NCBI RefSeq assembly: GCF_002993335.1
Contig: NZ_PVNS01000003.1
Location: 124,001 to 188,000, forward strand
DNA length: 64,000 nt
Source of the DNA: Alkalicoccus urumqiensis
GTDB lineage: Bacteria > Bacillota > Bacilli > Bacillales > Salisediminibacteriaceae
Reading direction: 5' to 3'
Notes under the pieces: model-generated
The model's input: the letters and a program-made list of their open reading frames with translations, nothing else
What the model was told of the DNA's origin: nothing
Databases searched by the model: none
In this document: one piece after another, positions 1 to 8,737 of the stretch
Numbering within the stretch: the stretch's first letter is position 1
How the letters are laid out: each line of letters begins with the position of its first letter
Program-made: the position numbers and the translations under genes

Positions 1-2986
1 CCTCGATGACGTCAACCAGGAGCAGCGGCAGGAGAAACAGCGCCGGGCTGATCTGTATCTGGATATGGAAGGGGCGGCGGAAGCAGCGTCGTTTTCCTCC
101 CACACGGCGCACAGAGAGGACCTGGAGCGCCTCGGGGAGAAGGATCACAGCTTTGATGTGTGGAATAAGGCGGTGCGCGGCCACCGGGAGCATCTGCGGG
201 AGGCGCTCGCCCTGCTGGAGGAGAAGGAGCGTCAGGAGGTCCGGTTCCGGGAGCTGGAGCGGATGTCGTCGGAGCAGAAGCAGGCGCTTGATTATACGGT
301 GCAGGAATACCGCCGTGCGGGCCGGTGGTACAGCGAGGAGCTGCAGAAGCTGGAGGATGCTGTATTTCAGTGGATTGCGGAGCGGCCGGAGCTTGAGGTG
401 ACGCAGGAGGAGAGACGGAGTGTGTCGCGGCTGCTTCAGGGACTGGAAGACGAGACGGACTACAGTGGTGTGACGGATCTTTTGTTTGAGCGCATCGACC
501 GGTTCCGGGATCGTGTGCAGGAGGCGCGGGCCGGGGTGCTGGAAGCGGTCCGGCAGAAGCAGGAGGAAAAGCGGCAGGCCGAAGCGACTTATGAGGACAC
601 GGCTTCGAGGAAGATGATCGAGCCCGAACGTGCGGAGGGAACGGTCCAGCACCGGGAAACGCTCGCGCGGCAGGGCACGGGAGCGGTGCCGTTTTATGAA
701 GCGGTGGAGTTTAAAGAGGAAGTGCCGGAAGCGGAGCGTGCACAGCTTGAAGCGGCGCTCGCGGAGGCGGGCATTCTCGACAGTCTGCTGACAGCGGAGC
801 GGGTGACACCGGTGGAGGACGCCGTTTTCGTTCCGGATGCCCGCATGCTCGTCCCGACGCTTGCCGACTATTTGAAGGCGGATGTTGAAGCCGGATCGCC
901 GGTACCGGCCGCTGTGGCAGCGGAAGTGCTTCAGTCGATTCCGCTGGATGTCAGTGAGGCGGGAATAGCAGTCGGAATGGACGGGACGTATCAGCTCGGG
1001 CCGGTTCAGGGACATGCGCCGAAGCAGGAACAGGCACGCTACATCGGCCGGACCTCGCGGAAGCGGCACCGGGAAGAGCAGCTCCGGCTGCTGGAAGAGG
1101 AGATCGGACGTCTGAAACAGGAGGAGGAAGCGCTCCTGGAAAAAAGGGCGGAAAAAGATGCGGAGCTGGAGCGGATCCGGCACTGGAAAAGCGTGTTTCC
1201 GAAAAATATGATCGTTGAAGATATTTCCCGGGAAATGGAGCAGCTGAAACAAAAGCAGTCGCTGCAGGCGGAGCAGCTGGAGCAGACAGATGCCGTGTGG
1301 AAGCAGGTTCAGGTGGAGCTCGGCCGGCTGCAGCAGAAGCTGTATACGTATTCCCACCTGTTCTCCTTCGATCTCACAGCCGAAGCGGTCCGGGAGGCGG
1401 CGGAGGAGATGGAGGCGTATCAGGAAATGCTGCAGGAGCTGCAGAACGTTTCCGTCCGCCTCGGTGCTCTCCAGAGCAGGGAACGTGACCTGCAGGAAAC
1501 GCTTCGTGATATTGAAGAAGAGCTCGACTACCTGCAGGGGGAAAAACATGCTGCAGAAAGCCAGGCGGAACGGAGCCGGCATCAGGCTTCGGCGCTGGAG
1601 GAGCAGCTGAAGCTCGAAGGGGCTGATGCGCTCCGGGAGAAGATTCAGCTCGTCCGCAGCCGGCTTCATGAGGCGAAAGAAGAGCTGGAAACAGTGATCC
1701 GGAGCCGTCCGGAAGTGCGCGGAGATCTGAAGCGTACGAAGGAGCAGCTGGATGGCGCCGGAGAAAAGCATAGGTTCTGGACAGCGATGGAAAAAGCGTG
1801 GGAGGAATCCGTGAAGCAGGAAGTCCGCCGCGGCTTTATTGCTCCGGAAAACGATTCGGCCGAAAGCGTACTTCAGGAGACGGAATCAGCGCTTTCTTCC
1901 TTTGAAAAACCGAAGCTGCTGGAGCAGCTGACAAAAGCCGTTCTGGAAGAGCAGGGCGTTTTGTCGGAATACCGGATGGCGCACCGCACCGAGGAAGCAG
2001 TGCTTCCGGAAGCGCTCACGGATGTTCCCGAAGCGTACGAAGCGTACGTCGTCGAATTTCAGCAGGCGAAAGACCGGCGCATCGTGCAGCTGTACGATCA
2101 GGGAAGCCCGGTCACTCCGTACTATGTGGCGGAGAAAGCGGCTTCGCGGTATGAAGAGCAGAAGCGGTACCTCGATGAGCAGGACCGTGCGCTGTATGAA
2201 GACATTATCATGAACCATATCGGCACGATTCTGCGGAGCCGCATCCGCCGGGCATCGCGCTGGGTCAAAGCGATGGATGCGATCATGTCCGAGCGGGATA
2301 ACTCATCGGGACTGCTTTTTTCCGTCGCCTGGAAACCGCAGCGCGCCGAGTCGGAGGCGGAGATGGATACGAAGGATCTGGTGGCGCTTCTGCAGCGGGA
2401 CAGCAAGTACCTGCGCGAGGAGGATTTAGACCGGATCACGCAGCACTTTCAATCCCGCATAGCCGGGGCGAAGGAGATGCTGCAGCTGAAGCAGGAGGGA
2501 ACGACACTGCTTCAGGTGTTAAAGGAGGTTCTCGATTACCGGAAGTGGTTTGCGTTTGAGCTGTCGTTTAAGCGGGAGAACGAAGGGGTGAAACGGGAGC
2601 TGACTGACAATGCCTTCTTCCGATTTTCCGGCGGGGAGAAAGCGATGGCAATGTACATTCCGCTGTTTACCGCCGCCTACTCCCGCTACCAGGAGGCAGC
2701 TGCCCAGGCGCCGTACATCATTTCGCTCGACGAGGCATTTGCCGGCGTTGATGACATGAATATCCGCGATATGTTTGAAGTCGTCGAGCAGCTCGGCTTC
2801 GACTATATCATGAATTCACAGGCGCTCTGGGGCGACTATGACACCGTCTCCTCGCTCGCCGTCGCAGAGCTGCTGCGGCCGAAAAATGCTGACTTCGTCA
2901 CCGTCATGCGCTACACGTGGGACGGGGCACGGAGAAAGCTGTTAACGCCGGGAGGGATGGAGAATGGACCGGATACGACTGCTTAA
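1..2986 (+). CDS. jetC: JetC-type SMC-like ATPase of a type II Wadjet system (TIGR02680 family), 5' end outside window
   Basis: The frame is open from base 2, so the gene starts upstream; about 994 residues are present out of roughly 1,350 usual for TIGR02680 proteins. Most of the visible part is Glu/Gln/Arg-rich coiled coil, as in SMC/MukB-like arms. The C-terminal ATPase head is intact: an ABC signature FSGGEKAMAMYIPLF near 2625-2670 and a Walker B strand YIISLDEAFAGVD near 2715-2755. The missing N-terminus would carry Walker A. Its stop overlaps the start of jetD by 23 bases, as expected for one operon. In Wadjet, JetABC forms a condensin-like loop-extruding complex that senses small circular DNA and JetD cuts it. 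A Noc-type palindrome lies inside the gene at 1223. Confidence 0.88.
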   Translation, partial: LDDVNQEQRQEKQRRADLYLDMEGAAEAASFSSHTAHREDLERLGEKDHSFDVWNKAVRGHREHLREALALLEEKERQEVRFRELERMSSEQKQALDYTVQEYRRAGRWYSEELQKLEDAVFQWIAERPELEVTQEERRSVSRLLQGLEDETDYSGVTDLLFERIDRFRDRVQEARAGVLEAVRQKQEEKRQAEATYEDTASRKMIEPERAEGTVQHRETLARQGTGAVPFYEAVEFKEEVPEAERAQLEAALAEAGILDSLLTAERVTPVEDAVFVPDARMLVPTLADYLKADVEAGSPVPAAVAAEVLQSIPLDVSEAGIAVGMDGTYQLGPVQGHAPKQEQARYIGRTSRKRHREEQLRLLEEEIGRLKQEEEALLEKRAEKDAELERIRHWKSVFPKNMIVEDISREMEQLKQKQSLQAEQLEQTDAVWKQVQVELGRLQQKLYTYSHLFSFDLTAEAVREAAEEMEAYQEMLQELQNVSVRLGALQSRERDLQETLRDIEEELDYLQGEKHAAESQAERSRHQASALEEQLKLEGADALREKIQLVRSRLHEAKEELETVIRSRPEVRGDLKRTKEQLDGAGEKHRFWTAMEKAWEESVKQEVRRGFIAPENDSAESVLQETESALSSFEKPKLLEQLTKAVLEEQGVLSEYRMAHRTEEAVLPEALTDVPEAYEAYVVEFQQAKDRRIVQLYDQGSPVTPYYVAEKAASRYEEQKRYLDEQDRALYEDIIMNHIGTILRSRIRRASRWVKAMDAIMSERDNSSGLLFSVAWKPQRAESEAEMDTKDLVALLQRDSKYLREEDLDRITQHFQSRIAGAKEMLQLKQEGTTLLQVLKEVLDYRKWFAFELSFKRENEGVKRELTDNAFFRFSGGEKAMAMYIPLFTAAYSRYQEAAAQAPYIISLDEAFAGVDDMNIRDMFEVVEQLGFDYIMNSQALWGDYDTVSSLAVAELLRPKNADFVTVMRYTWDGARRKLLTPGGMENGPDTTA
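1223..1236. promoter_or_regulatory. Noc binding site within jetC
   Basis: ATTTCCCGGGAAAT, a perfect match to the B. subtilis Noc site, inside coding sequence. Confidence 0.75.
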
Positions 2987-4250
2987 CGATGATCCTGCGC
3001 TGCAGGCGTTGTTTGCACGTCTGCGCCGGAAATACGAATCGCTCGGCCGTGTCGGCGGGACGGTCGACCTGCGCAGCCTCCGCCCCGAGGAGCGGACGGC
3101 TGCGGCGTCGCTTCTCGGTCTGTCGGAGGAGGAGCTGACCCGCAGGCGCCTTTCACTGGAAACCGTCGAACGGCAGCTGCAGTCGACGGTGTTTGAAGGG
3201 TTTTCCCTGCCCGAACTGCTGGAGGCCTACTACGGTGAAGCGGTTCTTTCAACTAAAGAGAAAGCGGCACAGGAAGCAGAAGCGGAGACGGCTTTGTTTG
3301 CTTCTCTTCGTCATCGTCACGAGGGGATTTCCTGGTATCTCGACTGGATACAGGATCATGCAAAGGATGCCCGCTGGGTCCGTACACTGGCGCTTTCGGA
3401 AAAGGACGTTTTCGCAGGGTGGGTAGAGAAGCTGGAGGCGGCGTATGGGTATCTGAAGCAGCCGCATGACTGGATCCGGCTGCCGCTGTTTGCGGAGAAG
3501 GTGACGGGAAATCCGCATGCGTTTGACCGGGGGGTAGTCGGAGGCCGGCTGCTCGTTCATCTGCTGGCGGTGCATCGTCTGCTGGAGAAGGAGGAGGCGT
3601 TTCCGCGGTCGGGTGAGGCGGAAACGGCGCTTTTGGCGGAGTGGAAGGTGCTGCGGGATGATTTGTGGAGTTTTGTGACGGTGCAGAATGTCGTGGGGTG
3701 GAAGGATGGAATGAAGCATCCTGTGTGGCAGGCGGCGGTGGAATCGGGGACGGTTCTGAATGTGCCGCTCCGGGAGGTGGTTATGCTGACGGAAGCGGCG
3801 CCTGCCCGCGGAAACATCGTGTGGATCGTGGAAAATGCGGCGGTTGCGTCGACGTTGATGGATGCGGTGCCGGAAGCGCCGGTTCTCTGCACGCACGGTC
3901 AGCTTCGTACGTCCGGATGGGTGCTTCTGGAGCTGCTCGCTGCTTCCGGGTCCGTGCTCTATTATTCGGGGGATCTGGATCCGGAAGGGCTGCAGATTGC
4001 GGAGAAGATTGCTTCCCGTTTCCCGGAGAACACGGTGCTGTGGCGTATGGGCGCAGACGTGTACAGACGCTTCGTGTCGACGGAAGAACTTCCGGCCGGG
4101 CGGCTCGCGGGACTCGATTCGCTGGCGCATCCGCTTCTTTTGGAGACGGCTGCGGCGATGAAAGAGCAGAAGCATGTGGCGTACCAGGAGGCGTGGGCGG
4201 ACCGGCTGGAAGCGGATATGAAAGAAGCCGGCGGGAGGAACCACGTATGA
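2964..4250 (+). CDS. jetD: JetD-type Toprim nuclease of type II Wadjet (TIGR02679/DUF2399)
   Basis: This 428-residue protein is the cutting subunit that pairs with the SMC-like ATPase upstream. The C-terminal third has a Toprim-like core: a strand ending in the acidic residue of WIVENAAVAS (about residue 285) and the metal-binding GDLDPEGLQIA motif (about residue 335), both typical of DUF2399. The N-terminal half matches the DNA-binding part of TIGR02679 proteins. The start at 2964 has GGGAGGGATGGAGA directly upstream and overlaps jetC by 23 bases, implying translational coupling. Wadjet restricts plasmid transformation. jetA and jetB should lie just upstream of the window. No terminator is obvious; a phased word array follows in the 518-base gap. 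Confidence 0.85.
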   Translation: MDRIRLLNDDPALQALFARLRRKYESLGRVGGTVDLRSLRPEERTAAASLLGLSEEELTRRRLSLETVERQLQSTVFEGFSLPELLEAYYGEAVLSTKEKAAQEAEAETALFASLRHRHEGISWYLDWIQDHAKDARWVRTLALSEKDVFAGWVEKLEAAYGYLKQPHDWIRLPLFAEKVTGNPHAFDRGVVGGRLLVHLLAVHRLLEKEEAFPRSGEAETALLAEWKVLRDDLWSFVTVQNVVGWKDGMKHPVWQAAVESGTVLNVPLREVVMLTEAAPARGNIVWIVENAAVASTLMDAVPEAPVLCTHGQLRTSGWVLLELLAASGSVLYYSGDLDPEGLQIAEKIASRFPENTVLWRMGADVYRRFVSTEELPAGRLAGLDSLAHPLLLETAAAMKEQKHVAYQEAWADRLEADMKEAGGRNHV

Positions 4251-4333
4251 CTGCGGGCTGGAAACCGCCCGCCCTCTGCCGGGACAGCGTTCTGTTGGAA
4301 GCAGATGGGCCGCTGCGGGTTCCGGCGGCCGGT

Positions 4334-4510
4334 GATCCGGTGGGCTGAGAAGTTGGTCCGGTTTGGTGCGGGATATGTTCCGATTTCAGCTGGAGCTGGT
4401 CCGGTAGAACGCGCTTGGTCCGGTGAAAGCTATTTTTGTTCCGATACGCGGCCGCCGTCGTCCGCGGAGGGCTCATTCTGGTGCGGCAGCGCCCGATGCT
4501 GGTCCGCTTT
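4334..4510 (+). repeat. phased word array A1 (GGTCCG family, nine words)
   Basis: TCCG/TGCG cores begin at 4336, 4357, 4379, 4400, 4419, 4440, 4461, 4482 and 4503. The steps are 21-22-21-19-21-21-21-21. Usual spelling is GGTCCG, with GTTCCG at words 3 and 6. A short GC hairpin-like segment (GGTTCCGGCGGCCGG) lies just upstream. The gap 4251-4767 between jetD and the next gene holds nothing else I can name; ORFs across it are not credible because the array shifts frame. Confidence 0.8.
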
Positions 4511-4767
4511 TTTCCAAATAACCTGCATCCACGGAAGACCATATCTGCCCGTGCCAACCGGCAGCGGGATTTCTCCTGATTTCAAGCATGAATCTTGTTT
4601 GAAAACGGTATTTTGACCAATCTATCCCGAATAAATGAGCTGGAACATAGTCCGAAACTCCTGATTGGTAAAAAATATGATGAATTACATAGTTCATTGT
4701 GCGGTATATCCTCCTCTTTATGGTAAGATAAATCAGACAAAAGGTGAAACAGGGGGGTCTCAGCGGA

Positions 4768-6285
4768 ATGAACTGGCTCGATCCATATACGTTTTTGTTG
4801 GCGCTGCTTGGTTTTTTATCGATTCTCGTTGCCGTTTTACTGTTCCGCCCTCCGTGGAAGCTGGCGCGTTTACTGCTGGCAGCGGCGGCCGTTCTTTCCG
4901 GTGTGTTTGTCCTTCTTACTGTACTGGAGCTCTATGCGCACAATCCGCGGGATATGCTCTGGCTCCGAAACTTTCAGCAGATTTCGCTGATGTTCGCGCC
5001 GGTCTTTTTGTTCGGCTACGCTCTGGAGCTGTACGAAGAGTCTTCTGGGCGGACCGTCCGCTGGATGACGATCGCAGCACTTCCCACGTTTGCGGATGTT
5101 ATTCTTATTTTTACGGATGGTTACCACGGCTGGATGCGGGAAAGCGTAACGGTGGAGCTTGTCGCCGGCTATACGGAGATCTCGACGAGTTCGACTCTCC
5201 TCAATTCGCTTCTCGGCACGTATTCCTACGTGCTGCTTCTCGTCGCAGTCATTCTGCTTTTGCGGAGCAGCTGGGACGTGCCTGAGCGCTTCCGGATAAC
5301 GTACCGGCTGTCGGCGCTCATCATTGCGACACCGATGCTCATTATAGTCACCGTACCGCTTCTCGGCTGGGAGATCCCCGGGCTGTTTGCGCTTGCCAAC
5401 GCAGCGACGGGCTTGATCCTGATCGCCCTCTACCGGAGGCTCGATTTCAACACGGTGTGGCCGGTGCCGCGCCAGGTGATTCTGGAAAACTTGTCTGAAG
5501 GGATCATGCTGATTAACGAGCAGGGGGATTTCGTGGAAGTAAATGAGTCCGGGAGGCGCATTCTCGCGCTCGGTGCATCCGGAGACCGGGAGCCGGAAAC
5601 GGAGAGCATCCACCACCTGTTTCAGCATCAGCCGGAGCTCCTGCAGGCGCTGACGTCCGGCCGGAGTGAAGCGATCACCTGTCAGCACCACGGCTGGGTG
5701 TTCGAGGTGCAGGTGACGGTGCTCGACCGGCGCTCGCAGTACCTGCGGCTTCTCGTCTGGAACAACGTGACGGAGAAGTGGGCCTACGAGCAGCAGCTGG
5801 AGGAGATGGCGCGGACCGATCCGTTAACCAAGCTGTTAAACCGCGGCGCGTTTCTCGAGTTTTACGAAAAAGAACGCGAAGACTGGGACGGGACGTTTCT
5901 GCTCCTCGACATCGATCATTTTAAAAAGCTGAACGATACGTACGGCCACGTGAGCGGAGATTATGCGTTAAAAGCCGTTGCTTCCCTGCTGAAAGAACAC
6001 TTCGGCGCGGACCGCGAAAAAGTCGTCCGTCTCGGCGGCGAAGAGTTCGGTATTCTGCTTCCGGCACCGCCGAAAGAGGCAGCGATGCGCGCGGAGGCGT
6101 TTCAGAAGGCCCTTTCCTCCATGGAAATCAGCAGCGTGCCGCAGCAGATCACCGTAAGCATCGGCCTCTCCCGCGTGGCACCGGGCTCCCGCTTTGAAGC
6201 GGTGTACCAGCAGGCCGACGAGGCGATGTACGAAGCGAAACAGGCCGGCAGAAACGCCCTCCACTGGGCGCCTGCCGCCACGTAA
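4768..6285 (+). CDS. membrane diguanylate cyclase (7TM histidine-kinase-type N-terminus, PAS, GGDEF)
   Basis: This protein of about 505 residues makes the second messenger c-di-GMP. The first 220 residues form seven hydrophobic segments like the N-terminal 7TM module of some Bacillus sensor kinases. A PAS-like segment follows (about 230-340, starting ILENLSEGIMLINEQGDFVEVN), then a GGDEF domain whose active-site loop is GGEEF at 423-427, with a normal DxLTxLxNR entry motif and the LLDIDHFKKLNDTYGH metal strand. I see no RxxD inhibitory site just before GGEEF. I prefer the ATG at 4768, ten bases after AGGGGGG, over the in-frame GTG at 4744. It stands alone, with a terminator after it. Confidence 0.85.
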   Translation: MNWLDPYTFLLALLGFLSILVAVLLFRPPWKLARLLLAAAAVLSGVFVLLTVLELYAHNPRDMLWLRNFQQISLMFAPVFLFGYALELYEESSGRTVRWMTIAALPTFADVILIFTDGYHGWMRESVTVELVAGYTEISTSSTLLNSLLGTYSYVLLLVAVILLLRSSWDVPERFRITYRLSALIIATPMLIIVTVPLLGWEIPGLFALANAATGLILIALYRRLDFNTVWPVPRQVILENLSEGIMLINEQGDFVEVNESGRRILALGASGDREPETESIHHLFQHQPELLQALTSGRSEAITCQHHGWVFEVQVTVLDRRSQYLRLLVWNNVTEKWAYEQQLEEMARTDPLTKLLNRGAFLEFYEKEREDWDGTFLLLDIDHFKKLNDTYGHVSGDYALKAVASLLKEHFGADREKVVRLGGEEFGILLPAPPKEAAMRAEAFQKALSSMEISSVPQQITVSIGLSRVAPGSRFEAVYQQADEAMYEAKQAGRNALHWAPAAT

Positions 6286-6288
6286 GAA

Positions 6289-6321
6289 AACGCTCCGGAG
6301 AAATTATGCCGGAGCGTTTTT
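6289..6321 (+). terminator. intrinsic terminator of the diguanylate cyclase gene
   Basis: AACGCTCCGG at 6289-6298 pairs with CCGGAGCGTT at 6309-6318 and is followed by a T run. It lies four bases after the stop codon. Confidence 0.9.
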
Positions 6322-6326
6322 GTACT

Positions 6327-6475
6327 AGGGTAAGAATGTATAAAATTCAAAGCCTCTTTCAAGTAGTTATGCCAAGGGCTGCAGCATTTCAGTGTTCTGT
6401 TCCATGTACCGTTTGTTTCTGTTGATAGAGCTTCTCCGCTTTTCGGCAGAAGCTTGCCGTGGGCTTGTCTTCAGC
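6327..6475 (+). repeat. dispersed intergenic module L, copy 1
   Basis: About 150 bases similar to 27502-27651 and 48971-49130. Shared blocks include ATGTATAAAATT, GGGCTGCAGCATTTCA, TTTCTGTTGATA, and a hairpin built on AGCTTCTCCGC...CGGCAGAAGCT followed by GGGCTTGTCTTC. All three copies sit directly downstream of an intrinsic terminator on the plus strand. The rest of the 6286-6954 gap shows no convincing gene or phased array. Confidence 0.65.
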
Positions 6476-6726
6476 TATTTCTCATGGCCTGCGCCCTGAG
6501 AAAGGATCTTCAGACTGCGCTTGATCCCACCGGCGTCTCTGCCGAACGCTCCGAAGCGTATTAGAATTAGGATGAAGAACAGATGACCCGTAGCAGGATC
6601 GATGTCTATAAGGCAATACCGTTTCTTTTTTGCCTGCCGAAACCGGAGGCCGTCGACTCCGGGAGGATCCGAACGAGGCGAAAATCCATTCCTTCTGACG
6701 GAAGGAAGAAGGAATTAGTTGAGCCC

Positions 6727-6813
6727 GTTCCCTCCGGAACGCGTACGGCTGCAGGTGCAGGCAGAAAGCGGGAACCTATTAAACAAACCTCTCTTTTCTT
6801 TTAAGGCCAGGCG
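6727..6813 (+). repeat. dispersed intergenic module R, copy 1
   Basis: GTTCCCTCCGGAACGCGTAC begins a block of about 85 bases that recurs at 27984-28072, continuing through GGCTGCAG.TGCAGGCAG and ending CTTTTCTTTTAA..CAGG. A shorter relative, GCCGGAACGCGGACGGCCGC, is at 17634. TCCGGA and the closing GCCAGGCGGTTTCTGCCTGG segment can form small hairpins. Confidence 0.6.
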
Positions 6814-6954
6814 GTTTCTGCCTGGTTTATTTCAAGGTTATACCAGGGAATAACACGAAGGGCACACGGATGCCGGAGGCTCCGAAAAAACAGCCAGAAG
6901 TAAGCGGCGAACAATTACCGATGATTTTCACTGAGGAAAGAAGGACGTCTTGTT

Positions 6955-7632
6955 ATGCCGAAAAAATACCGTTATTTTCTTGTTATCACCATAGCAGCAG
7001 GCCTTCTGATGCTCCTCCCATCCGTACGCAGCTTCACAACCGAAGCGGTCCGGGAGCTTTCCAGCGGCGACACCGAAGCCATCAGCAGCTATCTGCGCTC
7101 CTTCGGCTGGTGGACGCCCGTCGTCTCGACGATTCTTATGACGATCGCCGTCCTCATCGCACCGATCCCAACTTTTCTCGTCACCTTTGCGAACGGCATG
7201 ATCTACGGACTCTGGTGGGGCGGCCTCCTGTCGTGGGCCAGCGCCCTGATCGGCGCCGTGCTCTGTTACTACCTGGCACAGCTTCTCGGCCGGCCCGTCA
7301 TTGAGAAAATCGTCCCCGCCGCAGCACTCGACTGGATGGATACCTTCGTCAAACGCCACGGCATCTACGCCGTCATGCTGAGCCGCGTCGTCCCGATTAC
7401 CTCCTACGGCATCGCAAGCTACGCCGCCGGATTCACCGCCATCCGGATCACTCCCTACCTCATAGGCACCGCCATCGGCCAGACGCCCGGCACCTTCATG
7501 TACGCCTACTTCGGCGCCTACGCCAACGACTCCCTCCAGGTCATCTTCTGGATCATCGCCGCCATCATCGGCTTCAGCGCCCTCGCCGCACTCGTACGGC
7601 GCATCATCCACTCCAAAGAAAACGACGTCTGA
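6955..7632 (+). CDS. TVP38/TMEM64 (VTT-domain) family membrane protein
   Basis: A 225-residue polytopic membrane protein with the VTT/SNARE-associated core: an N-terminal membrane anchor, then PIPTFLVTFANGMIYGLWWG and the glycine-rich SWASALIGAVLCYYLAQLLG segment, and the downstream SRVVPITSYGIASYAAGFT motif typical of YdjX/YtxB-like proteins. Relatives are thought to move lipids across the membrane or help maintain its integrity; the substrate here cannot be told. The start ATG follows GAGGAAAGAAGGACG. It is a single gene; its stop is only two bases from the stop of the convergent small Cys-Cys ORF. Confidence 0.8.
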   Translation: MPKKYRYFLVITIAAGLLMLLPSVRSFTTEAVRELSSGDTEAISSYLRSFGWWTPVVSTILMTIAVLIAPIPTFLVTFANGMIYGLWWGGLLSWASALIGAVLCYYLAQLLGRPVIEKIVPAAALDWMDTFVKRHGIYAVMLSRVVPITSYGIASYAAGFTAIRITPYLIGTAIGQTPGTFMYAYFGAYANDSLQVIFWIIAAIIGFSALAALVRRIIHSKENDV

Positions 7633-7634
7633 CA

Positions 7635-7777
7635 TCAGCGGGACGGCGGCTCGTCGTCCGCCGTTTCTCCATCCGGCTTTCCGCGTCTCTCATCCATTTC
7701 CACCTCCTGTTTCTCCCGTATCTCCACCTGGCAGCAGTTTTTTTTTCCGGCTTCCGCCCGAATACATTGGACCACAT
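7635..7777 (-). CDS. small Cys-Cys protein of the arsenic-type permease locus, interrupted by a one-base slip at an A9 tract
   Basis: Reading left from 7777, AGGAGGTGTTTTTC precedes an ATG giving MWSNVFGRKPEKK. A run of nine A's (7738-7746 as T's on plus) then puts the frame into an Arg/Trp-rich tail. If one A is re-read (-1 slip) the product continues as KKNCCQVEIREKQEVEMDE and stops at 7635, giving a 47-residue acidic protein with adjacent Cys15-Cys16. That looks far more protein-like, and short CC-containing proteins after such permeases are familiar to me from Bacilli, although I cannot search for them. An in-frame ATG at 7697 with AGGAGGTGGAA upstream could also initiate the tail alone. 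Options are sequencing error, pseudogene, or programmed slippage on A_AAA_AAA. Confidence 0.55.
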
Positions 7778-7789
7778 GAAAAACACCTC

Positions 7790-8653
7790 CTAAAAAAGAT
7801 AAAACAAAAACCCGGAGACGGTCGACATTGTCAGAACGGACAGTACAAAGACAGCGATCATTTCCGATTTAAAAATCGTTTTCATCAGCACGAGTTCCGG
7901 AAGACTGGCCCCGGCGGAGCTGATCAGCATCGCCATTACCGGTCCTGCTGCCATGCCGCCGGCAATAAACATCTGTGAAATGGGAATCATGCTGGATACG
8001 CGGATGTAAAGCGGCAGGCCGATCACCGCAGCGGCAGGAATGAGCCACCAGGCGTCGCCGCCGAGGTGTGTGCTGATAAACGAGGCGGGGACCAGACCGT
8101 GGATGACGGCACCGACAGCGGCACCGAGCGTCAGGTACGGAAAGACGGTTTTCATCAATACCCACGTCTCCTCCCACGCCCGACGCCAGGAGAACGTCTT
8201 TTTCTCCGAGTGGTATCCACTCATGACAACCTGCTTCACGGTCCGCTCCATGCCGAGTGCTTCCAGAAGTAAACCCATGCCGAGCGAAAACGCAGCGGTG
8301 ATAATCATATAAAGGACGGCCGTTTCCCAGCCGAGAAAGACAGCCATGACGGAAAAAATCGTCGGATCGAGAAGCGGCGAAGCGAACAAAAAGACCATCA
8401 CCACACCGAAACGGATGTTTTTCTGCAGCAGCTGTACGACGAGCGGAATCGTCGAGCACGAGCAGAACGGGGTAATAAAGGCGAGAAACAAAGCAAGCAG
8501 CCCGCCGGCGAAAGCGGGAGCCCGCCGCAGCCGGCGCTCCAGGGCCTCGTACGGTATAAACACCTGCAGCAGGTGAAGCAGAAACGAAAACGCAAAAAAC
8601 AGCACGGTCAGCTGCAGCATCAGCATGAAAAAAGTATGAATCGCTGCTGTCAT
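7790..8653 (-). CDS. permease of the ArsP/YraQ family (PF03773)
   Basis: A 287-residue inner-membrane permease with about eight hydrophobic segments in two halves joined by a charged loop. The first half has the family's TPFCSCSTIPL motif (Cys64 and Cys66) and FASPLLDPTIF; the second repeats the pattern with IGLPLYIRVSSMIPI. ArsP relatives export trivalent organoarsenicals, and the adjacent ArsR gene supports a metalloid-efflux role. The exact substrate is inference. Start is set by AAAGGAGGATGTTCC before the ATG at 8653. The gene has its own palindromic ArsR-type operator at 8674-8689 and is separated from arsR by a hairpin, so it may be transcribed independently. Confidence 0.8.
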   Translation of the reverse strand: MTAAIHTFFMLMLQLTVLFFAFSFLLHLLQVFIPYEALERRLRRAPAFAGGLLALFLAFITPFCSCSTIPLVVQLLQKNIRFGVVMVFLFASPLLDPTIFSVMAVFLGWETAVLYMIITAAFSLGMGLLLEALGMERTVKQVVMSGYHSEKKTFSWRRAWEETWVLMKTVFPYLTLGAAVGAVIHGLVPASFISTHLGGDAWWLIPAAAVIGLPLYIRVSSMIPISQMFIAGGMAAGPVMAMLISSAGASLPELVLMKTIFKSEMIAVFVLSVLTMSTVSGFLFYLF

Positions 8654-8673
8654 GGAACATCCTCCTTTATTAA

Positions 8674-8689
8674 ATCAAATAAATTTGAT
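8674..8689. promoter_or_regulatory. ArsR-type operator upstream of the permease
   Basis: Perfect 16-base palindrome ATCAAATAAATTTGAT, 20 bases before the permease start and overlapping its likely promoter. It matches the ATCAA-N6-TTGAT pattern of the two sites upstream of the arsR gene. Confidence 0.7.
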
Positions 8690-8699
8690 GTATGGATGA

Positions 8700-8735
8700 A
8701 AAAAAGAGCTGCTGCCTGGATCAGGCCCGGGCAGC
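8700..8735 (-). terminator. hairpin terminator between arsR and the permease
   Basis: On the minus strand GCCGCTGCCCGGGCCTG pairs imperfectly with CAGGCAGCAGC, followed by a run of T. It lies between the arsR stop and the permease operator. Confidence 0.6.
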
Positions 8736-8737
8736 GG

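Noticed and set aside
4305-4616. 103-codon plus-strand frame after jetD
   Set aside because: It runs through array A1 where 22 and 19 bp steps show the region is not under reading-frame constraint, has no credible ribosome binding site, and resembles array A2 only because of shared DNA words.
6583-6804. 73-codon frame in the gap before the VTT gene
   Set aside because: No ribosome binding site, and its end is simply module R, which is shared with a non-coding copy at 27984.
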